Assembly: GCF_964212655.1 (NCBI RefSeq)
Contig: NZ_OZ156465.1
Coordinates: 2,852,001-2,916,000, forward strand
Direction of reading: 5' to 3'
DNA from: Candidatus Thiodiazotropha sp. LNASS1
Lineage (GTDB): Bacteria > Pseudomonadota > Gammaproteobacteria > Chromatiales > Chromatiaceae
Length of the DNA: 64,000 nucleotides
Part shown: positions 54,222-63,246 of the stretch, one piece after another
Layout: each line of letters starts with the position of its first letter
Position numbering within the stretch: the stretch's first letter is position 1
Made by a program: the position numbers and the translations under genes
Notes under the pieces: generated by a model
What the model was told of the DNA's origin: nothing
The model's input: only the letters and a program-made list of their open reading frames with translations
Database searches by the model: none

Positions 54222-54704
54222 ATGACAGATGCCAAACAAGACGAACAGAATCGAGAATTCGCCCTGCAGCGAATCTATACCAAGGATATCTCATTCGAAA
54301 CACCAAACACTCCGGCGGTTTTCCAGCAAGAGTGGAAACCGGAGACCGGCGTAAACCTCAACACTGAGGTAAACAAGCTCACTGACACCGCGTATGAAGT
54401 GACGCTCTCCGTCACGGTGACCACTAAGGTGGGGGACAACACGGCCTACCTGGTAGAGGTCAAACAGGCGGGGATCTTCAGCATCACAGGCTTTCCCGAT
54501 CAGGAGATGGGCCCGCTGCTTGGCGCCTACTGCCCGAATCAGCTCTTCCCCTTTGTGCGCGAGGCCATCTCCGACATTGTCATGAAGGGAAGTTTCCCGC
54601 AGTTGGTGCTGCAACCGGTCAATTTCGATATGTTGTATGCACAGCATCAACAGGAGTTGGCGAAAAAGGCGCAGGCCCAGGCCGAGAGCGAAGCCCAGCA
54701 CTAA
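54222..54704 (+). CDS. secB: Protein-export chaperone SecB
   Basis: 160 residues. FALQRIYTKDISFETPNTP, the strand core YEVTLSVTVTTKVGDNTAYLVEVKQAG split over two strands, and LGAYCPNQLFPFVREAISD followed by GSFPQLVLQPVNFD are all SecB hallmarks. The tetramer keeps preproteins unfolded and delivers them to SecA. The C-terminus is Gln/Ala-rich (KKAQAQAESEAQH). Conserved order yibN-secB-gpsA. Confidence 0.97.
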   Translation: MTDAKQDEQNREFALQRIYTKDISFETPNTPAVFQQEWKPETGVNLNTEVNKLTDTAYEVTLSVTVTTKVGDNTAYLVEVKQAGIFSITGFPDQEMGPLLGAYCPNQLFPFVREAISDIVMKGSFPQLVLQPVNFDMLYAQHQQELAKKAQAQAESEAQH

Positions 54705-54758
54705 GCGGAATGGTTGCTTGGTAACAGGCCCTTATGAACTTGAAGCGAATTCAGCACC

Positions 54759-55769
54759 ATGGATGAGCCGAATAATACAGCCATCGCGGTACTCGGGGCC
54801 GGATCCTGGGGAACAGCCCTGGCGATACTGCTCAGCGGCAACGGCCACAGGGTCAGCCTATGGGGTCATCTGCAAGAGGAGATCGAGGCGCTGATCCGGG
54901 ACCGGGAAAACAAGCAATACCTCCCGGGGGTTGGGTTTCCACCAATGCTTCATCCTGAAATCGAACTGCACAAGGCCTTACACGGCGCTTCAGAGATCCT
55001 TATCGCCGTACCCAGCCACGCCTTTCAAAGCGTTGCCTCCAACATAGCCCCCTTGCTGCAGGCCCAGCCCGGTATCACCTGGGCAACCAAGGGTTTTGAG
55101 CCGGGAACGCAACAACTTTTGAGCGAGGTGGCCGCCGAACGGCTGCCCGGACGAGAGCTGGCTGTCATCTCCGGACCGACCTTCGCCGGCGAGGTGGCGA
55201 GGGGATTACCCACCGCTGTCACTGTTGCGGCCACCACAACAGAACACGCGGAACGCATTGCCGAACTCCTCCACGCCCCCTGGTTTCGTGCCTATACAAG
55301 CGATGACCTGATCGGGGTACAGGTGGGCGGCGCCAGCAAAAACGTCCTCGCCATTGCGGCCGGTATCGCCGACGGACTCGGCTTTGGCGCCAACACCAGG
55401 GCTGCATTGATCACGCGCGGGTTGACTGAGATCATGCGGCTGGGCCTCAAACTCGGCGGCAGGCAGGAGACCTTCATGGGGCTTGCCGGACTGGGTGATC
55501 TGGTATTGACCTGCACCGACAACCAATCCCGTAATCGCCGCATGGGCCTGGCCCTTGCCGAGGGTCTTTCCATGGAAAGGGCCCGGTTGAGTATCGGGCA
55601 GGAAGTGGAAGGGGTACACGCCGCCCAGGAGGTCTACGCCCTGTCACAGAGACATGGTGTGGAGATGCCGATATCCGAGCAGGTCTATCGGGTGCTGTAT
55701 GAGGGATTGGCGCCTAAAGAGGCCGTGCACAATCTGCTGGAGAGGCGGCAAAAGGCCGAGGGTCTGTAA
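54759..55769 (+). CDS. gpsA: Glycerol-3-phosphate dehydrogenase [NAD(P)+]
   Basis: 336 residues. NAD(P)-binding AVLGAGSWGTALAILLS, IAVPSHAF, ISGPTFAGEVARGLPTAVT, the catalytic Lys in VGGASKNVLAIAAG and GLAGLGDLVLTCTDNQSRNR. Makes sn-glycerol 3-phosphate for phospholipid synthesis. Follows secB after 54 bases and faces trmL; cysE, often between gpsA and trmL, is absent. Confidence 0.97.
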   Translation: MDEPNNTAIAVLGAGSWGTALAILLSGNGHRVSLWGHLQEEIEALIRDRENKQYLPGVGFPPMLHPEIELHKALHGASEILIAVPSHAFQSVASNIAPLLQAQPGITWATKGFEPGTQQLLSEVAAERLPGRELAVISGPTFAGEVARGLPTAVTVAATTTEHAERIAELLHAPWFRAYTSDDLIGVQVGGASKNVLAIAAGIADGLGFGANTRAALITRGLTEIMRLGLKLGGRQETFMGLAGLGDLVLTCTDNQSRNRRMGLALAEGLSMERARLSIGQEVEGVHAAQEVYALSQRHGVEMPISEQVYRVLYEGLAPKEAVHNLLERRQKAEGL

Positions 55770-55802
55770 CTCAACGCCGGAAATCCCTCAATCCAAATCC
55801 TA

Positions 55803-56267
55803 TCAAACTCCACCCTCGAAGCCCGCTTGACGCCAGGCCTCATAGAGAATCAACGAGACCGCGTTGGAGAGATTCAAGCTACGACTGTGCGGTAACATGG
55901 GAATGCGGATACGTTGAGTCGGTTCCAATCCGCCCAGCACATTCGCCGGCAGACCCCGACTCTCCGGACCGAACAACAGCGCATCACCGGGCAAAAATGC
56001 CACATCCGCATAGCAGCGCTGCGCCTTGGTGGTGCAGGCATAGAGATTTTTCGGCGCTATCCTTTCCATAAACGCCTCGATGGTCTCATACTCCCCGACA
56101 TCGGCCCACTCCCGGTAATCGAGCCCTGCCCGTCGCAGCCTTTTATCATCCAGATCGAAGCCCAGGGGGTGAATCAGATGTAATTTGCTGCCACTATTGG
56201 CACACAGGCGTATGATATTGCCTGTATTTGGTGGAATTTCCGGCTCGTAGAGCACAACATGGAACAC
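55803..56267 (-). CDS. trmL: tRNA (cytidine(34)-2'-O)-methyltransferase TrmL
   Basis: 154 residues, a single SPOUT domain. MFHVVLYEPEIPPNTGNIIR, FGPESRGLP and QRIRIPMLPHSRSLNLSNAV form the knotted SAM site and dimer. It methylates the wobble base of tRNA-Leu isoacceptors. Convergent with gpsA and divergent from the pyrD-like gene. Confidence 0.96.
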   Translation of the reverse strand: MFHVVLYEPEIPPNTGNIIRLCANSGSKLHLIHPLGFDLDDKRLRRAGLDYREWADVGEYETIEAFMERIAPKNLYACTTKAQRCYADVAFLPGDALLFGPESRGLPANVLGGLEPTQRIRIPMLPHSRSLNLSNAVSLILYEAWRQAGFEGGV

Positions 56268-56301
56268 TCCTCACCCCCGGCTGGAGAAACAGAATAGATT
56301 G

Positions 56302-57270
56302 ATGAACAATAGCGGCCCTTCAACCCTGCAGACTGCGTTCTGTGGACTTAAATTCAATTCACCCATTGTACTGCTCTCAGGATGTGTCGGTTTCGGCGAA
56401 GAGTACACAAGGGTGAGCGGTTTCAGCAATCGGGATGCCGGCGCCGTCTGCCTCAAAGGGACCACCCTGGAGCCACGCCTGGGCAATCAGCCCCATCGAG
56501 TCTATGAAACACCGGATGGCATGTTGAATGCAATCGGACTACAGAATCCCGGTGTCGATCATGTCATCGATGAGATTCTTCCCTCCCTCGATTTCACCGA
56601 GACCCGTTTCATCGCCAACGTCTCGGGCTCCACGGTGGAAGAGTATTTTGAAGTCACCCGGCGTTTCGACGACTCACCCATCGATGCCATAGAGATCAAT
56701 ATCTCCTGTCCCAACGTCAAGCAGGGTGGTGTCGCTTTCGGTAACGATCCGGCGATGTCGGCACGCGTGGTGGAGGCTTGCAGAAAGGCGACACGCAAGC
56801 CACTGATCACAAAACTCTCCCCCAATCAGACGGATATAGCTGCCAATGCAAAAGGGTGTATTGAGGCGGGCAGTGACGCCTTCGCCGTCATCAACACCCT
56901 GATGGGCATGGCTATCGATATCGATAGCCGTACCCCTCTGATAGGCAATAACCAGGGCGGCCTTTCCGGGCCGGCGATAAAACCGGTGGCGCTGCTGAAG
57001 GTCCATCAGGTCTATCAGGTCTGCCGCGATCACAATATTCCGATCATCGGCCAGGGGGGGATCGCTTCGGCAGAGGATGCCCTTGAGTTCATGATCGCAG
57101 GTGCCAGTGCTGTTGGTGTGGGCACAGCCCTTTTTTATAATCCGTTAATTTGTAAAACTATCAATACTGGGATAATGCGCTATATGGAACGCCACAAACT
57201 GCAGTCAGTCGATCAACTCGTCGGGACACTGCAGTTGAACCAACAACCGACCGCAAAATGTGGTTGCTGA
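56302..57270 (+). CDS. Dihydroorotate dehydrogenase, class 1B type
   Basis: 322 residues from the ATG at 56302. FMN-binding TIM barrel: NSPIVLLSGCVGFG, KGTTLEPRLGNQPHR, NAIGLQNPGVD, the catalytic Cys in INISCPNVKQGG, TKLSPNQTDI and IIGQGGIASAEDALEFMIAGA. The SCPNVKQGG form is the class 1B (PyrDB) signature, an NAD-linked enzyme that normally needs an iron-sulfur subunit PyrK; no pyrK is adjacent. Most gammaproteobacteria use the membrane class 2 enzyme, so this may replace or supplement it. Ends in two cysteines (KCGC). 18 bases before the HDOD gene. Confidence 0.88.
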   Translation: MNNSGPSTLQTAFCGLKFNSPIVLLSGCVGFGEEYTRVSGFSNRDAGAVCLKGTTLEPRLGNQPHRVYETPDGMLNAIGLQNPGVDHVIDEILPSLDFTETRFIANVSGSTVEEYFEVTRRFDDSPIDAIEINISCPNVKQGGVAFGNDPAMSARVVEACRKATRKPLITKLSPNQTDIAANAKGCIEAGSDAFAVINTLMGMAIDIDSRTPLIGNNQGGLSGPAIKPVALLKVHQVYQVCRDHNIPIIGQGGIASAEDALEFMIAGASAVGVGTALFYNPLICKTINTGIMRYMERHKLQSVDQLVGTLQLNQQPTAKCGC

Positions 57271-57288
57271 AAAAGGATAGTCTTAAGC

Positions 57289-58545
57289 ATGAGTGAGATT
57301 GTCGTACACCCCACACCGGAAATCCTGAAAAGGTTTCATCCCCTGGATCAACTCAACGACATTCAACTTGAGCTGCTTGGTCGTTCCATACAGATTCATT
57401 CAGCCGGGCGGGGACTTAAGATCCTTGAGCAGGGAGATATCACGCCATTCAGCCTCTACCTCATCAAAGGCAAGTTACGGCTTCTCTCCACTGACGGCCG
57501 GGTCACTGAAATCCTCGATGACTCCCCGCAGGCACAAAGCCCCATCGCCAATTTGATTCCCAGACGCTACACCGTAGAGGCGATGTCCCCAACGGACTAC
57601 CTGGTGATCGAAAACAGTCTGCTTGAGGGGCTTTTGAATGACGATGAAGGGTTTACCGCGACCGAGTTAGGCAGCGATAGCCAAATCGTGGATCCGATAC
57701 TTGCCGAAAGCAGGATGACACAGGTCCTGCTCGATGACCTCAATACCAACCGACTGGTGTTGCCGAGTCTGCCCGATGTGGCGGTACGTGTTGGCCGGGC
57801 TATGCGGGACGAAACAACCAATGCGAGAAAACTGGCCAATATCGTCCAGACCGATCCGGCGATTACAACCAAGCTCGTGCGTGCCGCAAACAGTCCTCTC
57901 TATGCCGGGGTGACGCCGGTCGACTCCTGTGCCGCCGCGATTGTCCGACTGGGCGCCGACACGACCCATAAACTGGTCCTGACTTTCGCCTTGAGAGAGT
58001 TGTTCAATACACATTCGAGTGTCCTGAAAGAGCAGATGCGCAGGTTATGGGAGCATAGCGTCAAGGTGAGCGCTATCTGTTATGTCCTTGCCAAATTCTC
58101 CGGTCGCTTCAACGCCGAGCATGCCCTGCTAGCCGGACTACTGCATGATATCGGCAACGTGGCAATACTCAGCTACGCGGAAAACTATACTGAAGTCGCC
58201 AACGACAATGAAAAGCTGGCGCAGGTGATGCACGATTTGCGTGGCCGCATCGGTAGTGAGATTCTGCGTAGCTGGGGCTTCATCGACGACCTGATACTGG
58301 TTACGGAAGAGGCGGAAAACTGGTTCCGGGAGCATGAAGGGGAGGGGGATTATGCTGACCTGGTAATCGTTTCCCAACTGCATACCTATATCGGCAGTGA
58401 TGAGATGAAGCATCTGCCGACCCTTGATCAGGTCCCTGCTGTAAAACGGCTCAACCTGGGTGAGTTGACACCAAAACTCAGCCTGAAGATCCTGGACAAG
58501 GCAGAAGAAAAGATTGCCCGCGCCAAACAGATGTTGACGGCCTGA
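57289..58545 (+). CDS. HDOD-domain protein with N-terminal cyclic-nucleotide-binding-like fold
   Basis: 418 residues. Residues 1-110 resemble a cNMP-binding beta-roll (LNDIQLELLGRSIQIHSAGR, LEQGDITPFSLYLIKGKLRL) but lack a clear phosphate-binding cassette. An HDOD domain follows (about 155-350): LPSLPDVAVRVGRAM, RLGADTTHKLVL and LLAGLLHDIGNVAILSYAE. HDOD proteins bind signalling nucleotides or partners and are not usually enzymes. Starts 18 bases after the dihydroorotate dehydrogenase gene; co-transcription likely, functional link unknown. Confidence 0.88.
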   Translation: MSEIVVHPTPEILKRFHPLDQLNDIQLELLGRSIQIHSAGRGLKILEQGDITPFSLYLIKGKLRLLSTDGRVTEILDDSPQAQSPIANLIPRRYTVEAMSPTDYLVIENSLLEGLLNDDEGFTATELGSDSQIVDPILAESRMTQVLLDDLNTNRLVLPSLPDVAVRVGRAMRDETTNARKLANIVQTDPAITTKLVRAANSPLYAGVTPVDSCAAAIVRLGADTTHKLVLTFALRELFNTHSSVLKEQMRRLWEHSVKVSAICYVLAKFSGRFNAEHALLAGLLHDIGNVAILSYAENYTEVANDNEKLAQVMHDLRGRIGSEILRSWGFIDDLILVTEEAENWFREHEGEGDYADLVIVSQLHTYIGSDEMKHLPTLDQVPAVKRLNLGELTPKLSLKILDKAEEKIARAKQMLTA

Positions 58546-58549
58546 GATC

Positions 58550-59572
58550 TTATCCGAGCATGGCAGCCAATCCACGAGTGTCGTGGTTGCTGTCGAGTAC
58601 GATCTTCATGGTCATAGTCAATGGCACCGAGAGAAACATACCCACCGGCCCCAGTATCCATCCCCAGAAGACCAGGGAAATAAAGACGATCAGCGGCGAT
58701 AACCCCAGACCTTTTCCCATGAAGCGCGGTTCAATGACATTCCCCACCAGGCTGTTCACCACCAGGTATCCCACAGCCGTCCATAGACTCGCCTGTGGTC
58801 CGAACTGAATCAGTGCCAGCAGTACCGCCGGCACCGCGGCGATGATGGAGCCGATATTGGGCACATAGTTGAACAGAAACGCCAGCATTCCCCAGAGCAC
58901 CGGATAGTCGATATCCAAAAACCACAACCAGAGCCCGATCAAAATACCGGTCAACATGCTGGTCGAGGTCTTGATCACCATATACTGCTTGATACTGGAT
59001 GTGATCGCCTCCACCCTGGCCAGTGATCGTTCGGGGCTTTCCGCGTGATTTTTCAATTTTGCCTGGAATGCATTCGCCTCCAGCAGCATAAAGATCACGG
59101 TAATCAGGATCAGGAAGGCCTGGGTCAGTACATTGCCAAGGCCACCCATCAACTTGCCGGCCATCGCCATCGCCTTCGCCGGATTGAAATAGGTGGTGAT
59201 GGTCTGAACATTGAGTTCCACACCCAGGGTGGAGAGCCAGGTGACAAAGTTGGTGCTTTGCAGCTTTAAACTCTCCTGGTACTTGGGCAGATTATTGGTG
59301 AAGTCATCCAACGACCCGCCGACCAGCCAGGCCATCAGCACGCCTGTCACTACGATCATACCGACGACCAGTATCATCGCCACACCGCCGGGCACACCTT
59401 TCCCCTTCAGGTAGAACAGCGGTGGCGCAGAGATAACGGCGATAAATAGGGACAGCAGAAAAGGGATGAGTAATGTGTCGGCTGCCTTCATACCCGCCAC
59501 AACCACCACGAATGCAGCCATGGACAGCAGAAAACGGGATGTGGGCGAAATTTGGTGTGGCTGTTCGTTCAC
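58550..59572 (-). CDS. AI-2E family transporter (PerM-like)
   Basis: 340 residues, seven or eight membrane helices in the AI-2E exporter pattern: two N-terminal helices (LLSMAAFVVVVAGM; LIPFLLSLFIAVIS), a periplasmic helical part, then LMGGLGNVLTQAFLILITVI and the conserved VLWGMLAFLFNYVPNIGSII and NVIEPRFMGKGLGLSPLIVF. The family includes quorum-signal and Na+/H+ or unspecified exporters; substrate is not predictable. Convergent with the HDOD gene (4-base gap). Confidence 0.9.
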   Translation of the reverse strand: MNEQPHQISPTSRFLLSMAAFVVVVAGMKAADTLLIPFLLSLFIAVISAPPLFYLKGKGVPGGVAMILVVGMIVVTGVLMAWLVGGSLDDFTNNLPKYQESLKLQSTNFVTWLSTLGVELNVQTITTYFNPAKAMAMAGKLMGGLGNVLTQAFLILITVIFMLLEANAFQAKLKNHAESPERSLARVEAITSSIKQYMVIKTSTSMLTGILIGLWLWFLDIDYPVLWGMLAFLFNYVPNIGSIIAAVPAVLLALIQFGPQASLWTAVGYLVVNSLVGNVIEPRFMGKGLGLSPLIVFISLVFWGWILGPVGMFLSVPLTMTMKIVLDSNHDTRGLAAMLG

Positions 59573-59606
59573 TGCTTAATAGTTATATCAGGCGCTTGCG
59601 GGATTG

Positions 59607-60005
59607 TTACTTAAATTCAGGAAGCTGGCTGTTCAAATACCACTTTTCCTGCGTTTCATCGTAGAGCCACTCCTGCTGATCCGCGATCTCCTTTACGACC
59701 TGGCTCTCCTGAAACACAAATTGAATAACTGCGGTCTGAACGGCGCGCTTATCACCCAGCATGGTCGGCCCCTGGATCACCTCATAACCGGTTACCCTGA
59801 TATTCGCACGCCCCGGGGTTCTGTCCGTCGCAGCATGTTCCGGATCTTGAAACTTCGACACATGTTGCCCCGAACTCCAGCGTACGGTCGCCTCGTAGCT
59901 GCGTAATGTGTCTTGCAGCGTCTGCGCGCGTTTACGCTCCCCCAGGGTCTGGCATGCCGTGAGCAGGCTTATCAACGACATGATGAGCAATAATTTATGT
60001 GACAA
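59607..60005 (-). CDS. Small lipoprotein, unrecognised
   Basis: 132 residues. A lipoprotein signal (LLLIMSLISLLTAC, Cys18) targets it to the envelope. The mature part has RKRAQTLQDTLRSYEATVRW, SKFQDPEHA and a C-terminal EWLYDETQEKWYLNSQLPEF. I do not recognise a named family with certainty. It lies between cysC (43 bases upstream) and the AI-2E gene (34 bases downstream), all leftward, so the three may be co-transcribed. Confidence 0.8.
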   Translation of the reverse strand: MSHKLLLIMSLISLLTACQTLGERKRAQTLQDTLRSYEATVRWSSGQHVSKFQDPEHAATDRTPGRANIRVTGYEVIQGPTMLGDKRAVQTAVIQFVFQESQVVKEIADQQEWLYDETQEKWYLNSQLPEFK

Positions 60006-60048
60006 CGGTATTTCCTCCTGCAGGCGAAACGATCAAGACAACCGGCCG

Positions 60049-60657
60049 CTATACCACCTTGGTGGGTATCACCCCTCGCTGTTCCAGTGCCTCGATCAAC
60101 TCATGAACGCACTCCTGTACTGTCCGATCCTGAGTCTCTATGGTTATCTCAGGTTTATTCGGTACATCATAGGGCGCGGATATTCCGGTGAAGTTTGGAA
60201 TCTCACCCGATCGCGCCTTTTTGTAGAGACCTTTTACATCCCGGGATTCACACACCTCCAGAGGACAGCTTACGTAAACCTCGATAAAGTCCCCGTGAGG
60301 AAACAACCCTCTGGCGCGCTCCCTGTCTTCACGAATGGGCGAGATAAAGGCTGTAAGGGCGATCACACCTGCATCCACGAACAGCTTTGCCATCTCTCCG
60401 ATTCGACGTATATTTTCACTCCTGTCCTCTGTGCTGAATCCAAGATCGCGGCACAAGCCATGACGAACGTTGTCACCGTCGAAGACATAGGTGCGACACT
60501 CCCTTTGATGCAGCTCCTCCTCCAGCGCATGGGCCAGTGTTGACTTGCCGGATCCTGAGAGCCCTGTAAACCACAGCAACTTGGCCCGGTGCCTGTTCAT
60601 CTTTTCACGCCGTTCACGTGTGACCGTCGCTTCATGCCAGACAATGTTTTTGTTCAT
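60049..60657 (-). CDS. cysC: Adenylylsulfate kinase
   Basis: 202 residues from the ATG at 60657 (MNKNIVWHEATVTRERREK); a longer frame to 60684 lacks homology. P-loop GLSGSGKSTLAHAL, FDGDNVRHGLCRDLGFS, FISPIREDRERARGLF and GLYKKARSGEIPNFTGI. It phosphorylates APS to PAPS, the sulfate-activation step for assimilation or sulfation. No sat/cysND genes lie in the window. Confidence 0.95.
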   Translation of the reverse strand: MNKNIVWHEATVTRERREKMNRHRAKLLWFTGLSGSGKSTLAHALEEELHQRECRTYVFDGDNVRHGLCRDLGFSTEDRSENIRRIGEMAKLFVDAGVIALTAFISPIREDRERARGLFPHGDFIEVYVSCPLEVCESRDVKGLYKKARSGEIPNFTGISAPYDVPNKPEITIETQDRTVQECVHELIEALEQRGVIPTKVV

Positions 60658-60809
60658 CACGCTCAATCCACCACTCCAAGTCAATTGCCTACGCTACCTG
60701 TAAATTGGAAATCAGGCAAACGCCATACAAATTTCAAGCGAATTATCCACCCTCTGCAATGAAGAGGCTGTTAGAATGGCAGGCTTTTGTAACTGAATGA
60801 CATAAAACC

Positions 60810-62006
60810 ATGCCCCAGACAGATCGGGAACCACAACGGGAAGTGATTCTTGGCGATAGCAAGATAACCCTTTTGGGCACAGCCCACGTATCGCGCTCAA
60901 GCGCGGAAAAGGTCAAACAACTCCTTGAGACCGGTGACTACGATGCGGTGGCGGTGGAGCTGTGTCCAAGCCGTTACAATGCGCTGATCAATCCGGACGA
61001 CCTGGCAAAAATGGATCTGCTGAAGGTCGTCAGGGAGAAAAGGGTGATGATGGTGATGGCGAATCTAGCCCTCGGCGCCTATCAGCAAAGGCTGGCTGAC
61101 CAGTTCAACATCTCCCCCGGAGAGGAGCAGAGGGAAGCTATCCGCCTTGCCCGGGAATCCCATCGCGACCTGCTGCTGATCGACAGGGAGATCAGCACCA
61201 CACTCAAGCGGGTGGCTGGCAACCTTTCATGGTGGAAGCGGTTTGCCCTCTTCACCGGCATTCTCGGTACCATTCTGTCCAAGGAGGAGGTCTCTGAAGA
61301 GGAGATCGAGCATCTGAAAGAGGGAGATATTCTCGAGACAACATTCGCCGAATTCGCCGAAGACCGCCAAGATCTCTACCTGCCTCTGATCGACGAACGC
61401 GACCGATATATGGCCGCCAGATTAATGCAGGAGGTCACAAGCAAAGGGCATGAAGATCTGTTGGTTGTGGTGGGGGCCGGTCATATGAACGGTATCGCCA
61501 ACTACCTGCAAAATCCTACCAGCGCTCCGGATGAGCAGATCAGGCAACTCGAACAGGAACCCAAACCAAGTCGCTGGCCGAAGCTGATTCCATGGATCAT
61601 CGTGGTATTGATATTGAGCGGCTTTATTATCGGCTTTCAACGCAGCCCTTCATTGGGTTGGCAGCTGGTGGTCGACTGGGTCCTGATAAACGGCGGTTTG
61701 TCCGCCCTGGGCGCCTTACTCGCCGCCGCCCATCCGTTGACCGTCTTCACCGCTTTCTTCGCGGCGCCCCTGACCTCACTGAATCCGACGATTGGCGCCG
61801 GCATGGTGACCGCCGCAGCCGAGCTGTTTCTACGCAAACCGACAGTTGCCGACTTCGCGCGTTTGCGCAACGACACCACATCATTTCGTGGTTGGTGGAA
61901 AAACCGGGTCTCCCGAACCCTGTTGATTTTTCTATTCAGCACCCTGGGTTCAGCGATTGGTACCTACGTCGCCGGATTCAGGATCTTCGAACGCCTGGTC
62001 GATTGA
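60810..62006 (+). CDS. TraB/PrgY family protein
   Basis: 398 residues. The TraB domain begins with LLGTAHVSRSSAEKV (GTAH motif), has AVELCPSRYNAL and VVVGAGHMNGIANYL, whose His/Glu set resembles metal-dependent hydrolases of the Tiki/EreA group. The C-terminal half has about four membrane helices (IPWIIVVLILSGFIIGF; GGLSALGALLAAAHPLTVF). In enterococci PrgY limits pheromone activity; in proteobacteria the role is unknown. Convergent with cca, with 10 bases between stops. Confidence 0.88.
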   Translation: MPQTDREPQREVILGDSKITLLGTAHVSRSSAEKVKQLLETGDYDAVAVELCPSRYNALINPDDLAKMDLLKVVREKRVMMVMANLALGAYQQRLADQFNISPGEEQREAIRLARESHRDLLLIDREISTTLKRVAGNLSWWKRFALFTGILGTILSKEEVSEEEIEHLKEGDILETTFAEFAEDRQDLYLPLIDERDRYMAARLMQEVTSKGHEDLLVVVGAGHMNGIANYLQNPTSAPDEQIRQLEQEPKPSRWPKLIPWIIVVLILSGFIIGFQRSPSLGWQLVVDWVLINGGLSALGALLAAAHPLTVFTAFFAAPLTSLNPTIGAGMVTAAAELFLRKPTVADFARLRNDTTSFRGWWKNRVSRTLLIFLFSTLGSAIGTYVAGFRIFERLVD

Positions 62007-62016
62007 ACTGCAATAC

Positions 62017-63246
62017 TCAATCGACGGCTGCTTCGAGCGAGTTCATTACGTCACTTATACGCTTAATCCTCTCTCGGCGAATCGCATCGCCTAACAGCCT
62101 GCCCATCAGCGTATGATCAAGGGTTGCCGATGACACCTCTGAAGCAGCCTGGTAGATGCGCATCAGATCATGCGCTTGAGGGTAGGGGCGTTGCCGAAAA
62201 CCCAGTCGTCCCTGGTAATCTGCCTGACACACCAGGATGAATTGTTGTAAGCGCTGCGGTTGGCGAAAGGCATCCAAACCAGCAAGCAGTTTCAGAACCG
62301 TTTTCGGCTTTAAATCGTATAATCGATGCAGATATCCATGAAATGTGGCGCAACGGCAGGCCAGTTCGCGAAAACGGGTCGGCGCCTTGATGCGATTGCA
62401 TATCCGTTGAATCGCCTTTACGCCACGAGCCTCATGGCCATAGTGACTTGGCAATATCCGCTCTGGGGTGGTCGCCTTACCCAAATCGTGGGTAAGCGTG
62501 GCGAACCTGACTTCCGGATCATCGCTCAAGTCAACGGCGACCTGTAGCGCCAACATGGTATGTTCACCGCAATCCACCTCCGGATGCCAGTGCTTCGGTT
62601 GGGGAACGCCCCACAGCGCATCGATTTCCGGGAACACCCGTTGCAACGCACCCACCCCTCGCAAGGTCTCGAAAAAGGATCTGGGCCGCGGCTCGCCAAG
62701 CGCCCCAGACAGCTCTTGCCAAACCCGCTCCGGAACCAGCTTGTCAAGCCTCCCGGCCACCACCATTTCAACCATCAGGGCCTCAGTCTCAGGCGCCACG
62801 GTAAAGCCGAAATCGGCATAGCGCGCCATGAAACGGGCAACGCGCAGAATGCGGATGGGATCATCGACAAAGGCATCGGAGACATGACGAAGCAGGCGCC
62901 TTTGCAGATCTTCACGGCCACCGAAAGGATCGATCAGCCGTCCCTGCTCATCCTCTGCAATGGCATTGATGGTGAGATCACGCCGGGCAAGGTCCTGCTC
63001 AAGGGTAACCGGACCATCGTCGGCGAAGTCGCCTTTGGCGCCATCCGCAGATCGTCGACTGCGGGCAAGCGCATACTCCTCATGGGTTTCGGGATGGAGA
63101 TAAATCGGAAAATGGCTGCCGACCTGCTGAAATCCACGGGCCGACATGATATCGGGATCAGCGCCTACAACGACAAAATCACGCTCCTTGACCGGCATGC
63201 CCATGAGCCTGTCTCTGACGGCCCCGCCTACCAGATAGGTCTGCAT
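62017..63246 (-). CDS. cca: tRNA nucleotidyltransferase (CCA-adding) with HD domain
   Basis: 409 residues. MQTYLVGGAVRDRLMG and VKERDFVVVGADPD form the nucleotidyltransferase site, RRDLTINAIAEDEQG follows, and a C-terminal HD phosphohydrolase domain shows LTHDLGKATTPERILPSHYG. This is the gammaproteobacterial bifunctional form, which adds or repairs the 3' CCA of tRNA. Its ATG overlaps the stop of the preceding DUF4124 gene by one base (TGATG). Confidence 0.96.
   Translation of the reverse strand: MQTYLVGGAVRDRLMGMPVKERDFVVVGADPDIMSARGFQQVGSHFPIYLHPETHEEYALARSRRSADGAKGDFADDGPVTLEQDLARRDLTINAIAEDEQGRLIDPFGGREDLQRRLLRHVSDAFVDDPIRILRVARFMARYADFGFTVAPETEALMVEMVVAGRLDKLVPERVWQELSGALGEPRPRSFFETLRGVGALQRVFPEIDALWGVPQPKHWHPEVDCGEHTMLALQVAVDLSDDPEVRFATLTHDLGKATTPERILPSHYGHEARGVKAIQRICNRIKAPTRFRELACRCATFHGYLHRLYDLKPKTVLKLLAGLDAFRQPQRLQQFILVCQADYQGRLGFRQRPYPQAHDLMRIYQAASEVSSATLDHTLMGRLLGDAIRRERIKRISDVMNSLEAAVD

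Noticed and set aside
54723-54734. AACAGGCCCTTA as another repeat remnant between secB and gpsA
   Set aside because: Only about ten bases match the element terminus and nothing around it does; chance cannot be excluded.
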